From assembly GCF_900068895.1 (NCBI RefSeq), contig NZ_CDPK01000001.1, positions 328,908-366,513 on the forward strand: 37,606 nucleotides of DNA. The letters are read 5' to 3'. The DNA comes from Erwinia sp. ErVv1 (lineage in GTDB: Bacteria > Pseudomonadota > Gammaproteobacteria > Enterobacterales > Enterobacteriaceae). This document shows, piece by piece, positions 12,179 through 21,098 of the stretch (position 1 is the stretch's first letter; every line of letters starts with the position of its first letter). A program made the position numbers and the translations under genes. The notes beneath the pieces were generated by a model. It did no database searches, was not told the origin of the DNA, and was given only the letters and a program-made list of their open reading frames with translations.

Positions 12179-14068
12179 TCAGGCGCTTTTGCGCAGTAAT
12201 CCCTGTTTTTTCAGGTAGATCAGTAGAATGGATATCGCCGCTGGGGTGATCCCCGAGATGCGCGAGGCCTGACCGATGGATCCCGGCTTGTGATCGTTCA
12301 GCTTGGCGATCACCTCGTTTGAAAGGCCACTCACCTGCTGGTAGTCCAGCCCGGCAGGCAGCGCGGTATTTTCATTACGCAGCTGGCGATCGATCTCCTC
12401 CTGCTGACGGGCGATATAGCCTTCATACTTGACCTGGATTTCAACCTGATCGGCTGCCTGATCGTCATCCAGCGCGGGCGCAAAGGTGCTCAGGGTCATT
12501 AGCTGCGCGTAGGTCATTTCCGGGCGGCGCAGCAGATCTTCGCCGCTGGCCTCTTTGGTCAGAGCCGCACTCAGCACGCCATTCACTTCCTCAACGCAGG
12601 CCGACGCCGGGTGAACCCAGATATCACGCAGGCGCTGGCGCTCTTTCTCGATGCTTTCCAGCTTCTGATTGAAACGCGCCCAGCGGGCATCGTCGACCAG
12701 ACCCAGCTCGCGGCCCGCTTCTGTCAGACGCAGATCCGCGTTGTCTTCACGCAGCATCAGACGATACTCCGCGCGTGAGGTGAACATACGGTAGGGTTCT
12801 TTGGTTCCCAGGGTGCAGAGGTCGTCCACCAGTACGCCCAGGTAAGCCTGATCGCGACGGGGAGCCCAGCTCTCTTTATCCGCAGAGAAGCGTCCGGCGT
12901 TCAGACCGGCCAGCAGGCCCTGAGCTGCCGCTTCTTCATAACCGGTGGTGCCGTTAATCTGGCCGGCAAAGAACAGGCCATGAATAAATTTACTTTCCAG
13001 CGACGGTTTCAAATCGCGGGGATCGAAGAAGTCATACTCAATCGCATAGCCCGGGCGCACGATCTTCGCGTTTTCCAGCCCCTGCATAGAGCGGACGATC
13101 TGCATCTGCACGTCAAACGGCAGGCTGGTAGAGATACCGTTGGGGTAAATCTCGTTGCTGGTCAGCCCTTCCGGCTCCAGGAAGATCTGGTGCGCATTGC
13201 GATCGGCGAAGCGCATCACCTTATCTTCGATGGAAGGACAGTAGCGTGGTCCAATCCCTTCGATCACCCCTGAGTACATCGGGCTGCGATCCAGGTTATT
13301 ACGGATGACGTCATGCGTTTTTTCGTTGGTATAGGTGATGTAGCAGGGCACCTGCTGGGGATGCTGTGACGCATTCCCCATAAACGAAAATACCGGCATG
13401 GGCGTATCACCGTGCTGCGCTGCCAGCACGCTGAAATCAATGGTTCTGGCATCAATGCGTGGAGGCGTGCCGGTTTTAAGACGGCTAACGCGCAGGGGAA
13501 GCTCACGCAACCGGCGCGCCAGAGGGATCGAAGGCGGATCGCCAGCACGACCGCCGCTGTAGTTATCCAGCCCGATATGGATCTTGCCATCCAGGAAGGT
13601 GCCCACGGTCAGTACCACCGCTTTTGCGCGGAACTTCAGGCCCATCTGGGTCACAGCACCGACGACGCGATCGTTCTCCACGATCAGATCGTCAACCGCC
13701 TGCTGGAAGATCATCAGGTTTGGCTGATTCTCCAGAGCGGTTCGTACTGCCTGACGGTAAAGCACGCGGTCAGCCTGAGCACGGGTTGCCCGTACCGCCG
13801 GCCCTTTGCTGGCGTTTAGTATCCTAAACTGGATACCGGCCTGGTCGATCGCATGCGCCATCAGACCGCCAAGGGCGTCCACTTCCTTCACCAGATGTCC
13901 TTTCCCGATGCCACCGATCGCCGGATTGCAGGACATTTGTCCAAGCGTATCAATGTTATGGGTTAATAACAGGGTTTGCTGACCCATTCGGGCAGCCGCC
14001 ATAGCGGCTTCGGTGCCCGCATGACCACCACCGATTACGATGACGTCAAAAGGATCTGGATAGAACAT
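12179..14068 (-). CDS. mnmG: tRNA uridine-5 carboxymethylaminomethyl modification enzyme MnmG (GidA)
   Basis: The product is 629 aa, as in E. coli. The N-terminal FAD-binding motif is [12 protein letters not shown] (about 11-22). The conserved cysteines known to matter in the family are visible in MSCNPAIGG and in [10 protein letters not shown]. The C-terminal helical domain includes [10 protein letters not shown] and [13 protein letters not shown], which bind MnmE. With MnmE the enzyme modifies the wobble uridine of several tRNAs. GAGG lies 9 nt before the ATG. The gene is transcribed away from oriC, as in E. coli. Confidence 0.98.
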   Translation of the reverse strand: MFYPDPFDVIVIGGGHAGTEAAMAAARMGQQTLLLTHNIDTLGQMSCNPAIGGIGKGHLVKEVDALGGLMAHAIDQAGIQFRILNASKGPAVRATRAQADRVLYRQAVRTALENQPNLMIFQQAVDDLIVENDRVVGAVTQMGLKFRAKAVVLTVGTFLDGKIHIGLDNYSGGRAGDPPSIPLARRLRELPLRVSRLKTGTPPRIDARTIDFSVLAAQHGDTPMPVFSFMGNASQHPQQVPCYITYTNEKTHDVIRNNLDRSPMYSGVIEGIGPRYCPSIEDKVMRFADRNAHQIFLEPEGLTSNEIYPNGISTSLPFDVQMQIVRSMQGLENAKIVRPGYAIEYDFFDPRDLKPSLESKFIHGLFFAGQINGTTGYEEAAAQGLLAGLNAGRFSADKESWAPRRDQAYLGVLVDDLCTLGTKEPYRMFTSRAEYRLMLREDNADLRLTEAGRELGLVDDARWARFNQKLESIEKERQRLRDIWVHPASACVEEVNGVLSAALTKEASGEDLLRRPEMTYAQLMTLSTFAPALDDDQAADQVEIQVKYEGYIARQQEEIDRQLRNENTALPAGLDYQQVSGLSNEVIAKLNDHKPGSIGQASRISGITPAAISILLIYLKKQGLLRKSA

Positions 14069-14178
14069 GGTACTGGACCTCGCGGTTGTGCGATTGAGTG
14101 ATTGCTGTCTGGGGTGAGGATTCTACTCAACTTTAGGCGATGGCGAAAGCGCATGGCCTGACAGGTAATTAAAAAGAA

Positions 14179-14220
14179 GATCTTTTTATTTAGAGATCTC
14201 TTTATTAGATCTTCTATTAG
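14179..14220 (+). repeat. Three A/T-rich 13-mers of the DNA unwinding element
   Basis: GATCTTTTTATTT (14179-14191), GATCTCTTTATTA (14195-14207) and GATCTTCTATTAG (14208-14220). The second and third abut directly; in E. coli, as I remember it, these two repeats are spaced 2 bp wider. Confidence 0.9.
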
Positions 14221-14233
14221 GATCGACGATCTC

Positions 14234-14242
14234 TGTGGATAA
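14234..14242 (+). promoter_or_regulatory. DnaA box R1
   Basis: TGTGGATAA, the reverse complement of the consensus TTATCCACA, next to the unwinding element. Confidence 0.92.
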
Positions 14243-14339
14243 GCCTTTTTTACCCATAGCGATCAGGGTCTTAAGCACGATCCTTTGCTGTGAACGATCG
14301 GTGATCCTGCGGCGTATAAGCTGGGATCTAAATGGCATG

Positions 14340-14348
14340 TTATGCACA
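14340..14348 (+). promoter_or_regulatory. DnaA box R2
   Basis: TTATGCACA fits the consensus TTATNCACA and lies where E. coli has R2. Confidence 0.88.
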
Positions 14349-14380
14349 GGCTCCGGCAAGGTGCCAGGTTGTTACTGGGA

Positions 14381-14396
14381 TAATAACCGGTTATTA
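14381..14396. repeat. 16-bp perfect palindrome inside oriC
   Basis: TAATAACCGGTTATTA reads the same on both strands. It lies between R2 and R4, near where E. coli has the weaker R3 site (a region containing ACCGGTT). It may be a protein site; no known consensus is met exactly. Confidence 0.7.
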
Positions 14397-14413
14397 CCGT
14401 GAAATGAGCATAG

Positions 14414-14422
14414 TTATCCACA
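14414..14422 (+). promoter_or_regulatory. DnaA box R4
   Basis: TTATCCACA, an exact consensus box at the mioC side of oriC. Confidence 0.93.
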
Positions 14423-14483
14423 GGTGGCCGCCAGTTAATTGAGCAAAAACGGGCATAATTTACAAAACTTCCCGCGTTTTTTG

Positions 14484-14520
14484 CCTGAACGTCGATCGAA
14501 AATGTTGATCGACGGTCAGG
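14484..14520. other. Long hairpin between mioC and oriC
   Basis: CCTGAACGTCGATC (14484-14497) pairs with GATCGACGGTCAGG (14507-14520) at 13 of 14 positions, with a 9-nt loop. It begins 4 nt beyond the mioC stop and has no T-tract in the mioC direction. It could slow or mark transcription entering oriC. Each arm carries a GATC. Confidence 0.65.
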
Positions 14521-14524
14521 ATCG

Positions 14525-14968
14525 TCAGCCGATCAGCGTTTTCCAGCCGGTTAACCAGGCTTCTGCGGGATCTTCGGGGATCTCATGTTCCTGTACATCT
14601 ATATCCAGACGATCGCCCAGCCGTTTTGCCCCACAGTCGGTCAGCAACTGGTCCATTTTTTCGATGGCACCGCAGAACAGATCGTATTCACGGTTGCCGA
14701 TACCAATGGCGCCATAGCGAACCGCACTGAGATCTGGCTTCTTCTCTGTGAGTTCATCAAACAGCGGCTGAAGATTGTCCGGGAGATCGCCCGCGCCATG
14801 GGTCGAGCTGATCACCAGCCAGATTCCGGACAGGGCAAGCTCATCCAGCTCGGGGCCGTGGAGAATTTCGGTTGAAATACCCTCTTCTTCCAGCTTCTCA
14901 GCCAGATGCTCAGCGACGTATTCTGCGCTGCCTAAGGTACTTCCGGTGATTAAGGTAACATCAGCCAT
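14525..14968 (-). CDS. mioC: Flavodoxin-like protein MioC
   Basis: The product is 147 aa, the E. coli length, taking MADVTLITGSTLGSAEYVAE as the start; an earlier in-frame start adds seven residues without family support. It is a flavodoxin fold with FMN-binding loops GSTLGSAEY, SSTHGAGDLPDN and the AIGIGNREYD segment. In E. coli it supports biotin synthase activity. Its transcription runs toward oriC and is tied to initiation control through a DnaA box upstream. Confidence 0.95.
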   Translation of the reverse strand: MADVTLITGSTLGSAEYVAEHLAEKLEEEGISTEILHGPELDELALSGIWLVISSTHGAGDLPDNLQPLFDELTEKKPDLSAVRYGAIGIGNREYDLFCGAIEKMDQLLTDCGAKRLGDRLDIDVQEHEIPEDPAEAWLTGWKTLIG

Positions 14969-15028
14969 AACGGGATCCCTGTATCGCAAAGGCGAACATT
15001 GTACGCTGTGATCAACGTGGGATCTACC

Positions 15029-15037
15029 TGTGGATAA
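15029..15037 (+). promoter_or_regulatory. DnaA box in the mioC promoter region
   Basis: TGTGGATAA about 60 bp upstream of the mioC start. A TACAAT (minus strand, 14998-15003) is a plausible -10 for mioC, so DnaA bound here could control the promoter, as is known in E. coli. Confidence 0.75.
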
Positions 15038-15139
15038 TTGGGGTTATTACGTTGTTGTACCTGGGATGATCCGCGCCACGCAGCGCCCTGTCAGGACAGG
15101 CCCGGTACGCAGGCAATTGTGGACAGTTTAGTACACAGC

Positions 15140-15601
15140 TTAGGGGGTAATGGTACGCATGATGGGGTTTTGCAGAGAGATAAGCGTTTCCGTGGACTGA
15201 ATTTCATCAATGGTCTGGATCTTGTTGATCAGCACCTGCTGGAGGGCATCAATTGAGCGACACATCACCTTGATAAAGATGCTGTAGTGCCCGGTGGTGT
15301 AATAGGCCTCGACCACTTCATCCAGCATATCGAGCTTTGCCAGCGCGGACGGGTAGTCTCTGGCGCTTTTCAGGATGATGCCGATAAAGCAGCAGACATC
15401 ATAACCCAGGTGTTTGGGGTCGATTTCCACCCGGGTCCCTTTGATGATCCCCGCCTGTTTCATTTTCTCAACGCGAACGTGGATCGTGCCCGGACTGACG
15501 GCAAACTGCTTGGCCAGCTCGGCATAGGCCGTGCGGGCGTTGGCCATCAGGGCCGTGAGGATCCCACGATCCAGGTTATCAATTTGTAGGTTTTCAGCCA
15601 C
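15140..15601 (-). CDS. asnC: Lrp/AsnC-family regulator AsnC
   Basis: The product is 153 aa. An N-terminal helix-turn-helix (AYAELAKQFAVSPGTIHVRV) precedes the RAM effector domain (GYDVCCFIGIILKSARDYPSA to QNPIMRTITP). In E. coli it senses asparagine and activates asnA, encoded divergently next to it. I choose GTG at 15601 because GGAG stands 5 nt before it and the length then fits the 152-residue family; ATG codons 6-7 codons upstream lack a binding site. Here asnA is missing and ovoA is the neighbour, so the usual target of the regulator is not in the window. Confidence 0.93.
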   Translation of the reverse strand: MAENLQIDNLDRGILTALMANARTAYAELAKQFAVSPGTIHVRVEKMKQAGIIKGTRVEIDPKHLGYDVCCFIGIILKSARDYPSALAKLDMLDEVVEAYYTTGHYSIFIKVMCRSIDALQQVLINKIQTIDEIQSTETLISLQNPIMRTITP

Positions 15602-15630
15602 GCAGGCTCCGTTATTCATCATGATAAAGA

Positions 15631-15650
15631 CGGGTGCCGGGCGGCACCCG
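15631..15650 (-). terminator. Intrinsic terminator after ovoA
   Basis: CGGGTGCC (15631-15638) pairs with GGCACCCG (15643-15650), with a 4-nt loop. On the minus strand it is followed by TCTTTAT, 10 nt after the ovoA stop. It separates ovoA from asnC, which is read in the same direction. Confidence 0.65.
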
Positions 15651-15659
15651 TGACAGGGA

Positions 15660-17804
15660 CTAGCGCTTACGCCATACCGTTAGCTGCGCAACGGTGTGCT
15701 GATATTTACGCGCCGTCTCGCGGATAACAAAAGGCACATCCTGTGGGGCGGCGATCTCTTCGAAATCGGCGGCCAGCAGCCGTGAAAGCGCCTGACAGGT
15801 CGTTAATGCCTCACCGTTCTCACGGATGCCCCCGAGCCAGTTCTCTTTCGGTGTGAAGCTCTCCAGCCACGTATAGGGGGAAGAGATCATCAGCACGCCG
15901 CCCTGCCGTAGCGTCTGCGTAATATCATGCAGAAAGCGGGCGGGCTGGCGCAAGCGATCGATAAGGTTTGAGGCCAGCACCAGGTCGTAACGGTCCGGCT
16001 GCGGCTTCAGGTTACAGGCGTCGCCCTGCACAAAGTGGACACGCCCGGCTTGCTCCCCAGCCAGGCCTGACTCGCTGAGGTTAACCTGGCGCAGAGCGAC
16101 CAAATCCCCTTCCTCCTGAATGGCGTAGCGGAACGTCTCACCGCGTGCCAGCTGCAGCGCCACGTCGATAAAGCGCGCCGAGTAGTCCATGCCCGTTACG
16201 CTATCGAAGTGGCGGGCAAGTTCAAAGCTGGCGCGACCGGTGGCACAGCCAATATCCAGCGCGCTGCCGCGCCTGTCGGTCAGGCGACAGGCGATATCGA
16301 CCAGCGTTTTACTGTAGTTCTCCGTGCCGAAACAGGCAGGACCGTACTGGAAATCCAGATACTGAGAGACCATGACGTCGGTTTCGTAAGGGTTAACCAC
16401 GCTTTTCTCCTGATGCGTAGAGACGACGTAACGAAATCCCGCATGCTGGAAAAAGTGGCGGCGGAAAGCATAGCGGGCGGACTTAAGCGCCTCATTGCCG
16501 GTGGAGATCCAGCTGCCGCCTTTAATCAGGGCATGTTTGCCATCAAAGGTGGGGGTGGAGAAATCATCATAAAGCGGATGCACCTTAAAGCCGTCCAGGC
16601 CGTTGATCGGCGTGGTGGTCCACTGCCAGACGTTGCCTAACAGATCGTAGAAATTCCCCTGAGGAAAACGGTCGACCGGACAGGATGATGCCCACCAGGC
16701 AAGGTTGATATTGCCCGGTGTCGCCACCCAGTCAGGCTGGTCGCCGGGTACGCTTTCGCGCAGCAGCAGCCATTCGGCCTCGCTGGGAAGCTGGACGCGC
16801 TGACCGGTTTGCTCCGCTTTCCAGCGGCAGAAGGCGGCAGCCTCCAGCTGGTTGACTTCTGCCGGCCAGTCCCACGGCATCGCCACCTCTTCGGTCATCA
16901 GGCGCAGGGTAAGGCTCCCGGGCTGGTCGGGCGATCCCCGCCAGAAGGTGGGCATAGTGGCGCGGGCAAAATCCCGCCAGCCTGACCCCTCTTCGTCCCA
17001 CCAGCGGTTATCCTGATAGCCACCGTCGGCGACGAATTCAAAATACTCGGCGTTGCTGGTGAGCATCTGGCTGGCTTTGAACGGGGCGAGGTCGCTGACC
17101 AGACGGCCATATTCATTATCCCAGCCGTAGGTTTCATCGGTTTTTCCCTGCACAACCTGCCCACCCGCCACGTCCAGCAGGCGGTTTGCTGGCACATCGG
17201 CGCGCTGTTGACGTGCATCCGGGCAGATCGGCCAGGCGGGCTGCGGTTTTACCTCCCCGATGGGCAGCTGGCGGATCAGCACGCTGGAGGTTTCCAGGTG
17301 GATGCGCTCGTGCTCAATCCCCATCAGGATAATCCACGCCGGGCTGTCCCAGCCTATCGGCAGCGTGAGCGGCATCTCGTTAATCAGTTTTTCAACCAGC
17401 GTGCGGACCCGGCTGCGGTAGTCGCGCAGCCTCGAGACGGACGGCCACTGATAGTGGCCCGTGTCCAGGTCATCCCAGCTCATCTCATCGACGCCAATCG
17501 CCATCATCGCTTCGATCTGCTCGTCAACGCGGCTGTCGATCAGGCCACCCGCCATCAGCTTATTGATATAGAAGGTGGCGGTATGACCGAAATAGAAGAT
17601 CAGCGGGTGCCGCAGCGTGATGGCACGGGTGTAGTAAGCCTGTTCGTTAGCCAGGCACTCAAACAGGCTCTCATACAGCGTCCAGGTCTGCGTAAAGTAA
17701 GTGAGGAGTTCGTGACGTTTCTGTTCAGCGCTGCCGCCGTTGAGCAGTAGCGTACGGGTGGGGGCAGGTAATGCCGAAATCATCTCTGGCTGGTGTAATG
17801 CCAC
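15660..17804 (-). CDS. ovoA: 5-histidylcysteine sulfoxide synthase / ovothiol methyltransferase OvoA
   Basis: The product is 714 aa with three parts. A DinB-like N-terminal domain (about 30-180) carries probable iron ligands: His74 in YFGHTATF, and His165 and His169 in GIEHERIHLETS. A formylglycine-synthase-like domain (about 210-462) ends GFRYVVS. A C-terminal methyltransferase has motif I ALDIGCATGR (515-524). OvoA joins cysteine to histidine with oxygen to give the 5-histidylcysteine sulfoxide; the methyltransferase part later methylates 5-thiohistidine to ovothiol A. Tyr412 may correspond to the active-site Tyr417 described for the Erwinia tasmaniensis enzyme. The C-S lyase OvoB is not in the window. 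It lies where E. coli has asnA, 83 bp downstream of viaA. Related EgtB/SenA enzymes are less likely because of the fused methyltransferase. Confidence 0.93.
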   Translation of the reverse strand: MALHQPEMISALPAPTRTLLLNGGSAEQKRHELLTYFTQTWTLYESLFECLANEQAYYTRAITLRHPLIFYFGHTATFYINKLMAGGLIDSRVDEQIEAMMAIGVDEMSWDDLDTGHYQWPSVSRLRDYRSRVRTLVEKLINEMPLTLPIGWDSPAWIILMGIEHERIHLETSSVLIRQLPIGEVKPQPAWPICPDARQQRADVPANRLLDVAGGQVVQGKTDETYGWDNEYGRLVSDLAPFKASQMLTSNAEYFEFVADGGYQDNRWWDEEGSGWRDFARATMPTFWRGSPDQPGSLTLRLMTEEVAMPWDWPAEVNQLEAAAFCRWKAEQTGQRVQLPSEAEWLLLRESVPGDQPDWVATPGNINLAWWASSCPVDRFPQGNFYDLLGNVWQWTTTPINGLDGFKVHPLYDDFSTPTFDGKHALIKGGSWISTGNEALKSARYAFRRHFFQHAGFRYVVSTHQEKSVVNPYETDVMVSQYLDFQYGPACFGTENYSKTLVDIACRLTDRRGSALDIGCATGRASFELARHFDSVTGMDYSARFIDVALQLARGETFRYAIQEEGDLVALRQVNLSESGLAGEQAGRVHFVQGDACNLKPQPDRYDLVLASNLIDRLRQPARFLHDITQTLRQGGVLMISSPYTWLESFTPKENWLGGIRENGEALTTCQALSRLLAADFEEIAAPQDVPFVIRETARKYQHTVAQLTVWRKR

Positions 17805-17887
17805 ATTAAGCTCCTGGTGCGCCGGTTGGCTAAAGCGAAGCTATGACTATAGCAAATAAGCATTGCCAGATTTTATCTGAGCAAGGG

Positions 17888-19351
17888 TTAGCGCCCCCAG
17901 CGCCTCAGCAGGCGGCTTTTCAGCCCGGTGTCGAAGCGCCAGATATGGTCGAAGATACGCATGATGCCCGGTTTTCCATGATCGGACAGCGCAACGGCGT
18001 GAAACCGCTGTTGCTGCTGCCGCTGGTGGTGGCGGATGCGTTTGACCAGCTCTTCCGGCAGACGCTGAGCGATGAAATCGGAGATAATCACCGCATCGGC
18101 ATCGATCCATAAAGGGGTCGCCAGCTGAATAAGTACCTCATCAAGACAGGCAGTGAGATCCGTACCGCCGCGAAAGCGCTGGCTGAGAAAGCGGATTGCC
18201 TGGGCAATCCCGTCTGCGGCGGTCAGCTCATAGCTCACCACTTCGTGGGCAAAAAGCATGATATAGCAGCGGCGGTTATCGGCGAGGGCAACCTTAAGAA
18301 GCGCCAGACAGAATGCCTTGGCGCAGCGCTCGTTAAAGCCGCCCATGGAGCCGGAGGTATCTACGCAGACGATAAAAGGCCCTCTGGGCTGCTCGTCATG
18401 ATGCTGGTGGCTGGCCGGTCGCTGGGTCACTTTATCATGCCAGGTTTCACCCTGTAGCCGGTAGGTCAGCAGGCGCTTTTCCACCAGCCGACGGTAAAAC
18501 TCCATTTCAATTTCACTGATGCCAAGCGTCGCCAGCTCCGGCGGCAGCAGTCTGAGAATATCATCGCTCTGGTGCAGCCCGTTTACCTCCTCCGGTACGC
18601 TTTCTGGCTCTCTGACCCACTGGTGAAACGCCTCGGGAGGGGCGTCCTGCGTCGGCACCGATTTGGCATCACGGCTGCGGCCCAGCTGTTCTGCCAGCCT
18701 GAGCAGCATCGGCTGCCCGGCCAGAAAGTCGCCGTAGTCGACGATCAGCTGATAGTCGCCGCGCTGGAGGGGGGCGCGGGTCAGATCCCACAGGCGACCC
18801 GCCGCCGCTTCGTCGCTATCTGACAGCACCGGGGCGAGCTGACCACTCATTGCCATGCGCTGCTGTAGCTCCGCCATCAGCCGCTCCCGCTCCTGCTGAA
18901 GGACCTGCTGGTTCAGCGTCAGGGTTTGCAGCGTCAGGCTCAGTCGCCAGCGCTGAATAAACAGCTGGTGCTGAGGCGAGCTCAGGGCATAGCCCGCTCC
19001 GGCGTTATCCACCAGCGCCCGGGCTTTTTCACTAAAAGGGGAGTGATGTTCTGTCAGATAGCGCAGCAGATCGGGTAGCTGCCGACAGAAATCCGCATGG
19101 CTGAGGCTCTGAACGTGCTGAAAGCGGGTAAACTCTTCGGCCAGATCGTCCGGCACGGTACTGTTTTTAAGCTGTTCAAGGATTTCTGCCTTTCTGCGGG
19201 GTAAATCCTGTAGCAGCGCCTTTTTCAGCCCGGGAAACGCCTCGAAAAACAGCACCAGCTGCGGGCTGGCCATCAGTGCGACCAGCAGATCCTCAATCAG
19301 ATCGTTTCCGTTGATGGAAAAGAACAGGCTCAGGGTGTCGAGCGAGATCAC
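17888..19351 (-). CDS. viaA: VWA-domain protein ViaA, partner of RavA
   Basis: The product is 487 aa. The N-terminal half is helical, and the C-terminal von Willebrand A domain carries the metal-site motif DTSGS (331-335) and GGTDLTACL. ViaA binds the MoxR-type ATPase RavA; in E. coli the pair interacts with respiratory complexes and the lysine decarboxylase LdcI and affects aminoglycoside sensitivity. The start overlaps the ravA stop by 4 bp (ATGA), so the two are translationally coupled. Confidence 0.96.
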   Translation of the reverse strand: MISLDTLSLFFSINGNDLIEDLLVALMASPQLVLFFEAFPGLKKALLQDLPRRKAEILEQLKNSTVPDDLAEEFTRFQHVQSLSHADFCRQLPDLLRYLTEHHSPFSEKARALVDNAGAGYALSSPQHQLFIQRWRLSLTLQTLTLNQQVLQQERERLMAELQQRMAMSGQLAPVLSDSDEAAAGRLWDLTRAPLQRGDYQLIVDYGDFLAGQPMLLRLAEQLGRSRDAKSVPTQDAPPEAFHQWVREPESVPEEVNGLHQSDDILRLLPPELATLGISEIEMEFYRRLVEKRLLTYRLQGETWHDKVTQRPASHQHHDEQPRGPFIVCVDTSGSMGGFNERCAKAFCLALLKVALADNRRCYIMLFAHEVVSYELTAADGIAQAIRFLSQRFRGGTDLTACLDEVLIQLATPLWIDADAVIISDFIAQRLPEELVKRIRHHQRQQQQRFHAVALSDHGKPGIMRIFDHIWRFDTGLKSRLLRRWGR

Positions 19352-20844
19352 CGGCGCGCCTGCTTCAGACCGTCGGCAACCTGCTGCAGGCTCTCTTCGA
19401 TACGGGCCAGCCAGTCATCGCTGATAAACAGACAGCGGTGATGCTGGCTGAAGCGCGTTCTCTGCATGCGCAGCTCGGTTTCCAGATCGTCCAGCGCCTG
19501 GGTGATCTCTTCCGGCAGGCCGCTGGGTCGGTCTTTGCAGGGCAGCATTAAACGCGATACCTGTAGGCTGACGTCGCGCAGGGTCAGGCAGTCGTTAGCC
19601 TCAACGTGCAGATCCAGCGTCTGGGCAAACCCGATGCCGTTAAGCTTGCCGCGCACGTCGCCGCCCTTGAGCAGCCAGTTGTGCAGCGTTTCACGGGCGA
19701 TAACAACGTGGGTGACCTGCATATCATGCAGCATCAGCGGTTTTTGCAGCATCAGCGTCAGGGTGTCTTCCGCCAGGCTGGCAGGCAGTTCGTAATGGGG
19801 CTTACGGCTAAACATGCCGCCGTGTTTCTCCAGCCGGATAGCCTGCTCAATGCTCTTTTCCTGCTGTAGCGCCAGGCGGCGCGACTCTATTTGCTGTAGC
19901 TTAAAGAGCATGGACTGCTGCTGCCAGGCCTGCTGAACGATCAGATTGTCTATCTCACGGTCAAGAAGTTTCATTGAGGCAACGTCGTGCCACAGGCAGT
20001 CTTTCAGAAGAATGAGATCGACGGGGGCAATGCTCTGCCGTCCGCTGTAAAAGGCACTGGCCTGCAACAGATGAAGCGCTTTTTTCCAGCGGCGATCGGA
20101 AATATAGGGTGCTTCGGGCTGCTTCTCCAGCTGCTGTCGCAGCTGAAAAATCAGTTCAAATATCTCATCGGGCAGCGAAACCTCGGTAATGCCCTTTTGC
20201 CACGCGATGTACTCTTCATCGCTGATGCAGAGACTCTCTGCCACCGGATTGCTGTTTTCGTCCTGCTGGTGGGTCAGCATGCTGCGGAAGTTCTGCTTTT
20301 CATGAACGTTGTCCAGCCACAGCCGGATAAGCATACGGTCGTATAGCGCTTCCAGGCCGCTGTCGCTTTCGGGGAGTTCGTTTGAGGCGGTCACCAGCAG
20401 GCGCATCGGGATCTTTTCTTCGCAGTCGCCGTTGCGAAAGCGTCGCTCATTGATGGCGGTCAGAAGCGTATTGAGGATCGCCGGGCCAGCTTTCCAAATC
20501 TCATCAAGAAAGACGATTTCGGCATCGGGCAGATAGCCCTTAGTTAAGCGCTGATAGCGGCCTTCATCTTTCAGCGCCTGGATGGAGAGTGGACCAAAAA
20601 CCTCTTCCGGCGTGGAGAAGCGGGTCATCAGATACTCAAACGCGCGCGAGTGCTGAAACGCATATTTCAGACGGCGGGCAATCAGGCTCTTGGCGATGCC
20701 GGGCGGCCCAAGCAGAAACACGCTCTCGCCGCACAGCGCTGCCAGCAGGCAGAGGCGAATGGCATGGTGCCGCTCATAAAGTCCTTTTTCTAACGCATTA
20801 CTAAGGCGGCCAATCCTTTCGGCGAGGAGATGGGGCTGAGGCAT
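19348..20844 (-). CDS. ravA: MoxR-family AAA+ ATPase RavA
   Basis: The product is 498 aa, the E. coli length, taking [14 protein letters not shown] as the start; AGGA lies 10 nt upstream. A start 19 codons earlier is rejected because the added segment is not part of the family. Walker A is GPPGIAKS (46-53), Walker B VFLDEI (111-116), and sensor-1 is in [12 protein letters not shown]. The C-terminal part holds the LARA-type region that binds LdcI in E. coli. It is a hexameric chaperone-like ATPase acting with ViaA. It is divergent from kup. Confidence 0.96.
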   Translation of the reverse strand: MPQPHLLAERIGRLSNALEKGLYERHHAIRLCLLAALCGESVFLLGPPGIAKSLIARRLKYAFQHSRAFEYLMTRFSTPEEVFGPLSIQALKDEGRYQRLTKGYLPDAEIVFLDEIWKAGPAILNTLLTAINERRFRNGDCEEKIPMRLLVTASNELPESDSGLEALYDRMLIRLWLDNVHEKQNFRSMLTHQQDENSNPVAESLCISDEEYIAWQKGITEVSLPDEIFELIFQLRQQLEKQPEAPYISDRRWKKALHLLQASAFYSGRQSIAPVDLILLKDCLWHDVASMKLLDREIDNLIVQQAWQQQSMLFKLQQIESRRLALQQEKSIEQAIRLEKHGGMFSRKPHYELPASLAEDTLTLMLQKPLMLHDMQVTHVVIARETLHNWLLKGGDVRGKLNGIGFAQTLDLHVEANDCLTLRDVSLQVSRLMLPCKDRPSGLPEEITQALDDLETELRMQRTRFSQHHRCLFISDDWLARIEESLQQVADGLKQARR

Positions 20845-21098
20845 CAAACATTTATCCTTTTCTACGGTCTTGCCAGCACGGTGACTGGCGAGCGCATACA
20901 CTACTGGCTATGATGCTTGAAAGAGTTGATACGCGTCAGCTTTTTTCTTTTCAAAGGGTGACCCAGGCCATTGAAGTGACGTCCTGTTGCGTAATTAAGG
21001 TGGGCATTCATGATGAATCATGCATACTGTGCGCTTTTTGATGGCCAGATAAGCGGCGCAAGATTGAGCGACCCTCGGCCCCAACAAAAGATGACTCT

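Larger units (their letters stand above)
14175..14425. other. Chromosomal replication origin oriC
   Basis: This is the mnmG-mioC spacer. It holds three A/T-rich 13-mers, a DnaA box of R1 type, an R2-type box, an R4-type box, and ten GATC sites between 14179 and 14328 (targets of Dam methylation and SeqA). Order and orientation match E. coli oriC: 13-mers nearest mnmG, R4 nearest mioC. The gap from the last 13-mer to R1 is 13 bp, as I recall for E. coli. DnaA binds the boxes and opens the 13-mers to start bidirectional replication. Confidence 0.97.

Noticed and set aside
15087-15100. CCTGTC-AG-GACAGG palindrome between mioC and asnC
   Set aside because: The loop would be only 2 nt, so the real stem is short; no T-tract and no known site.
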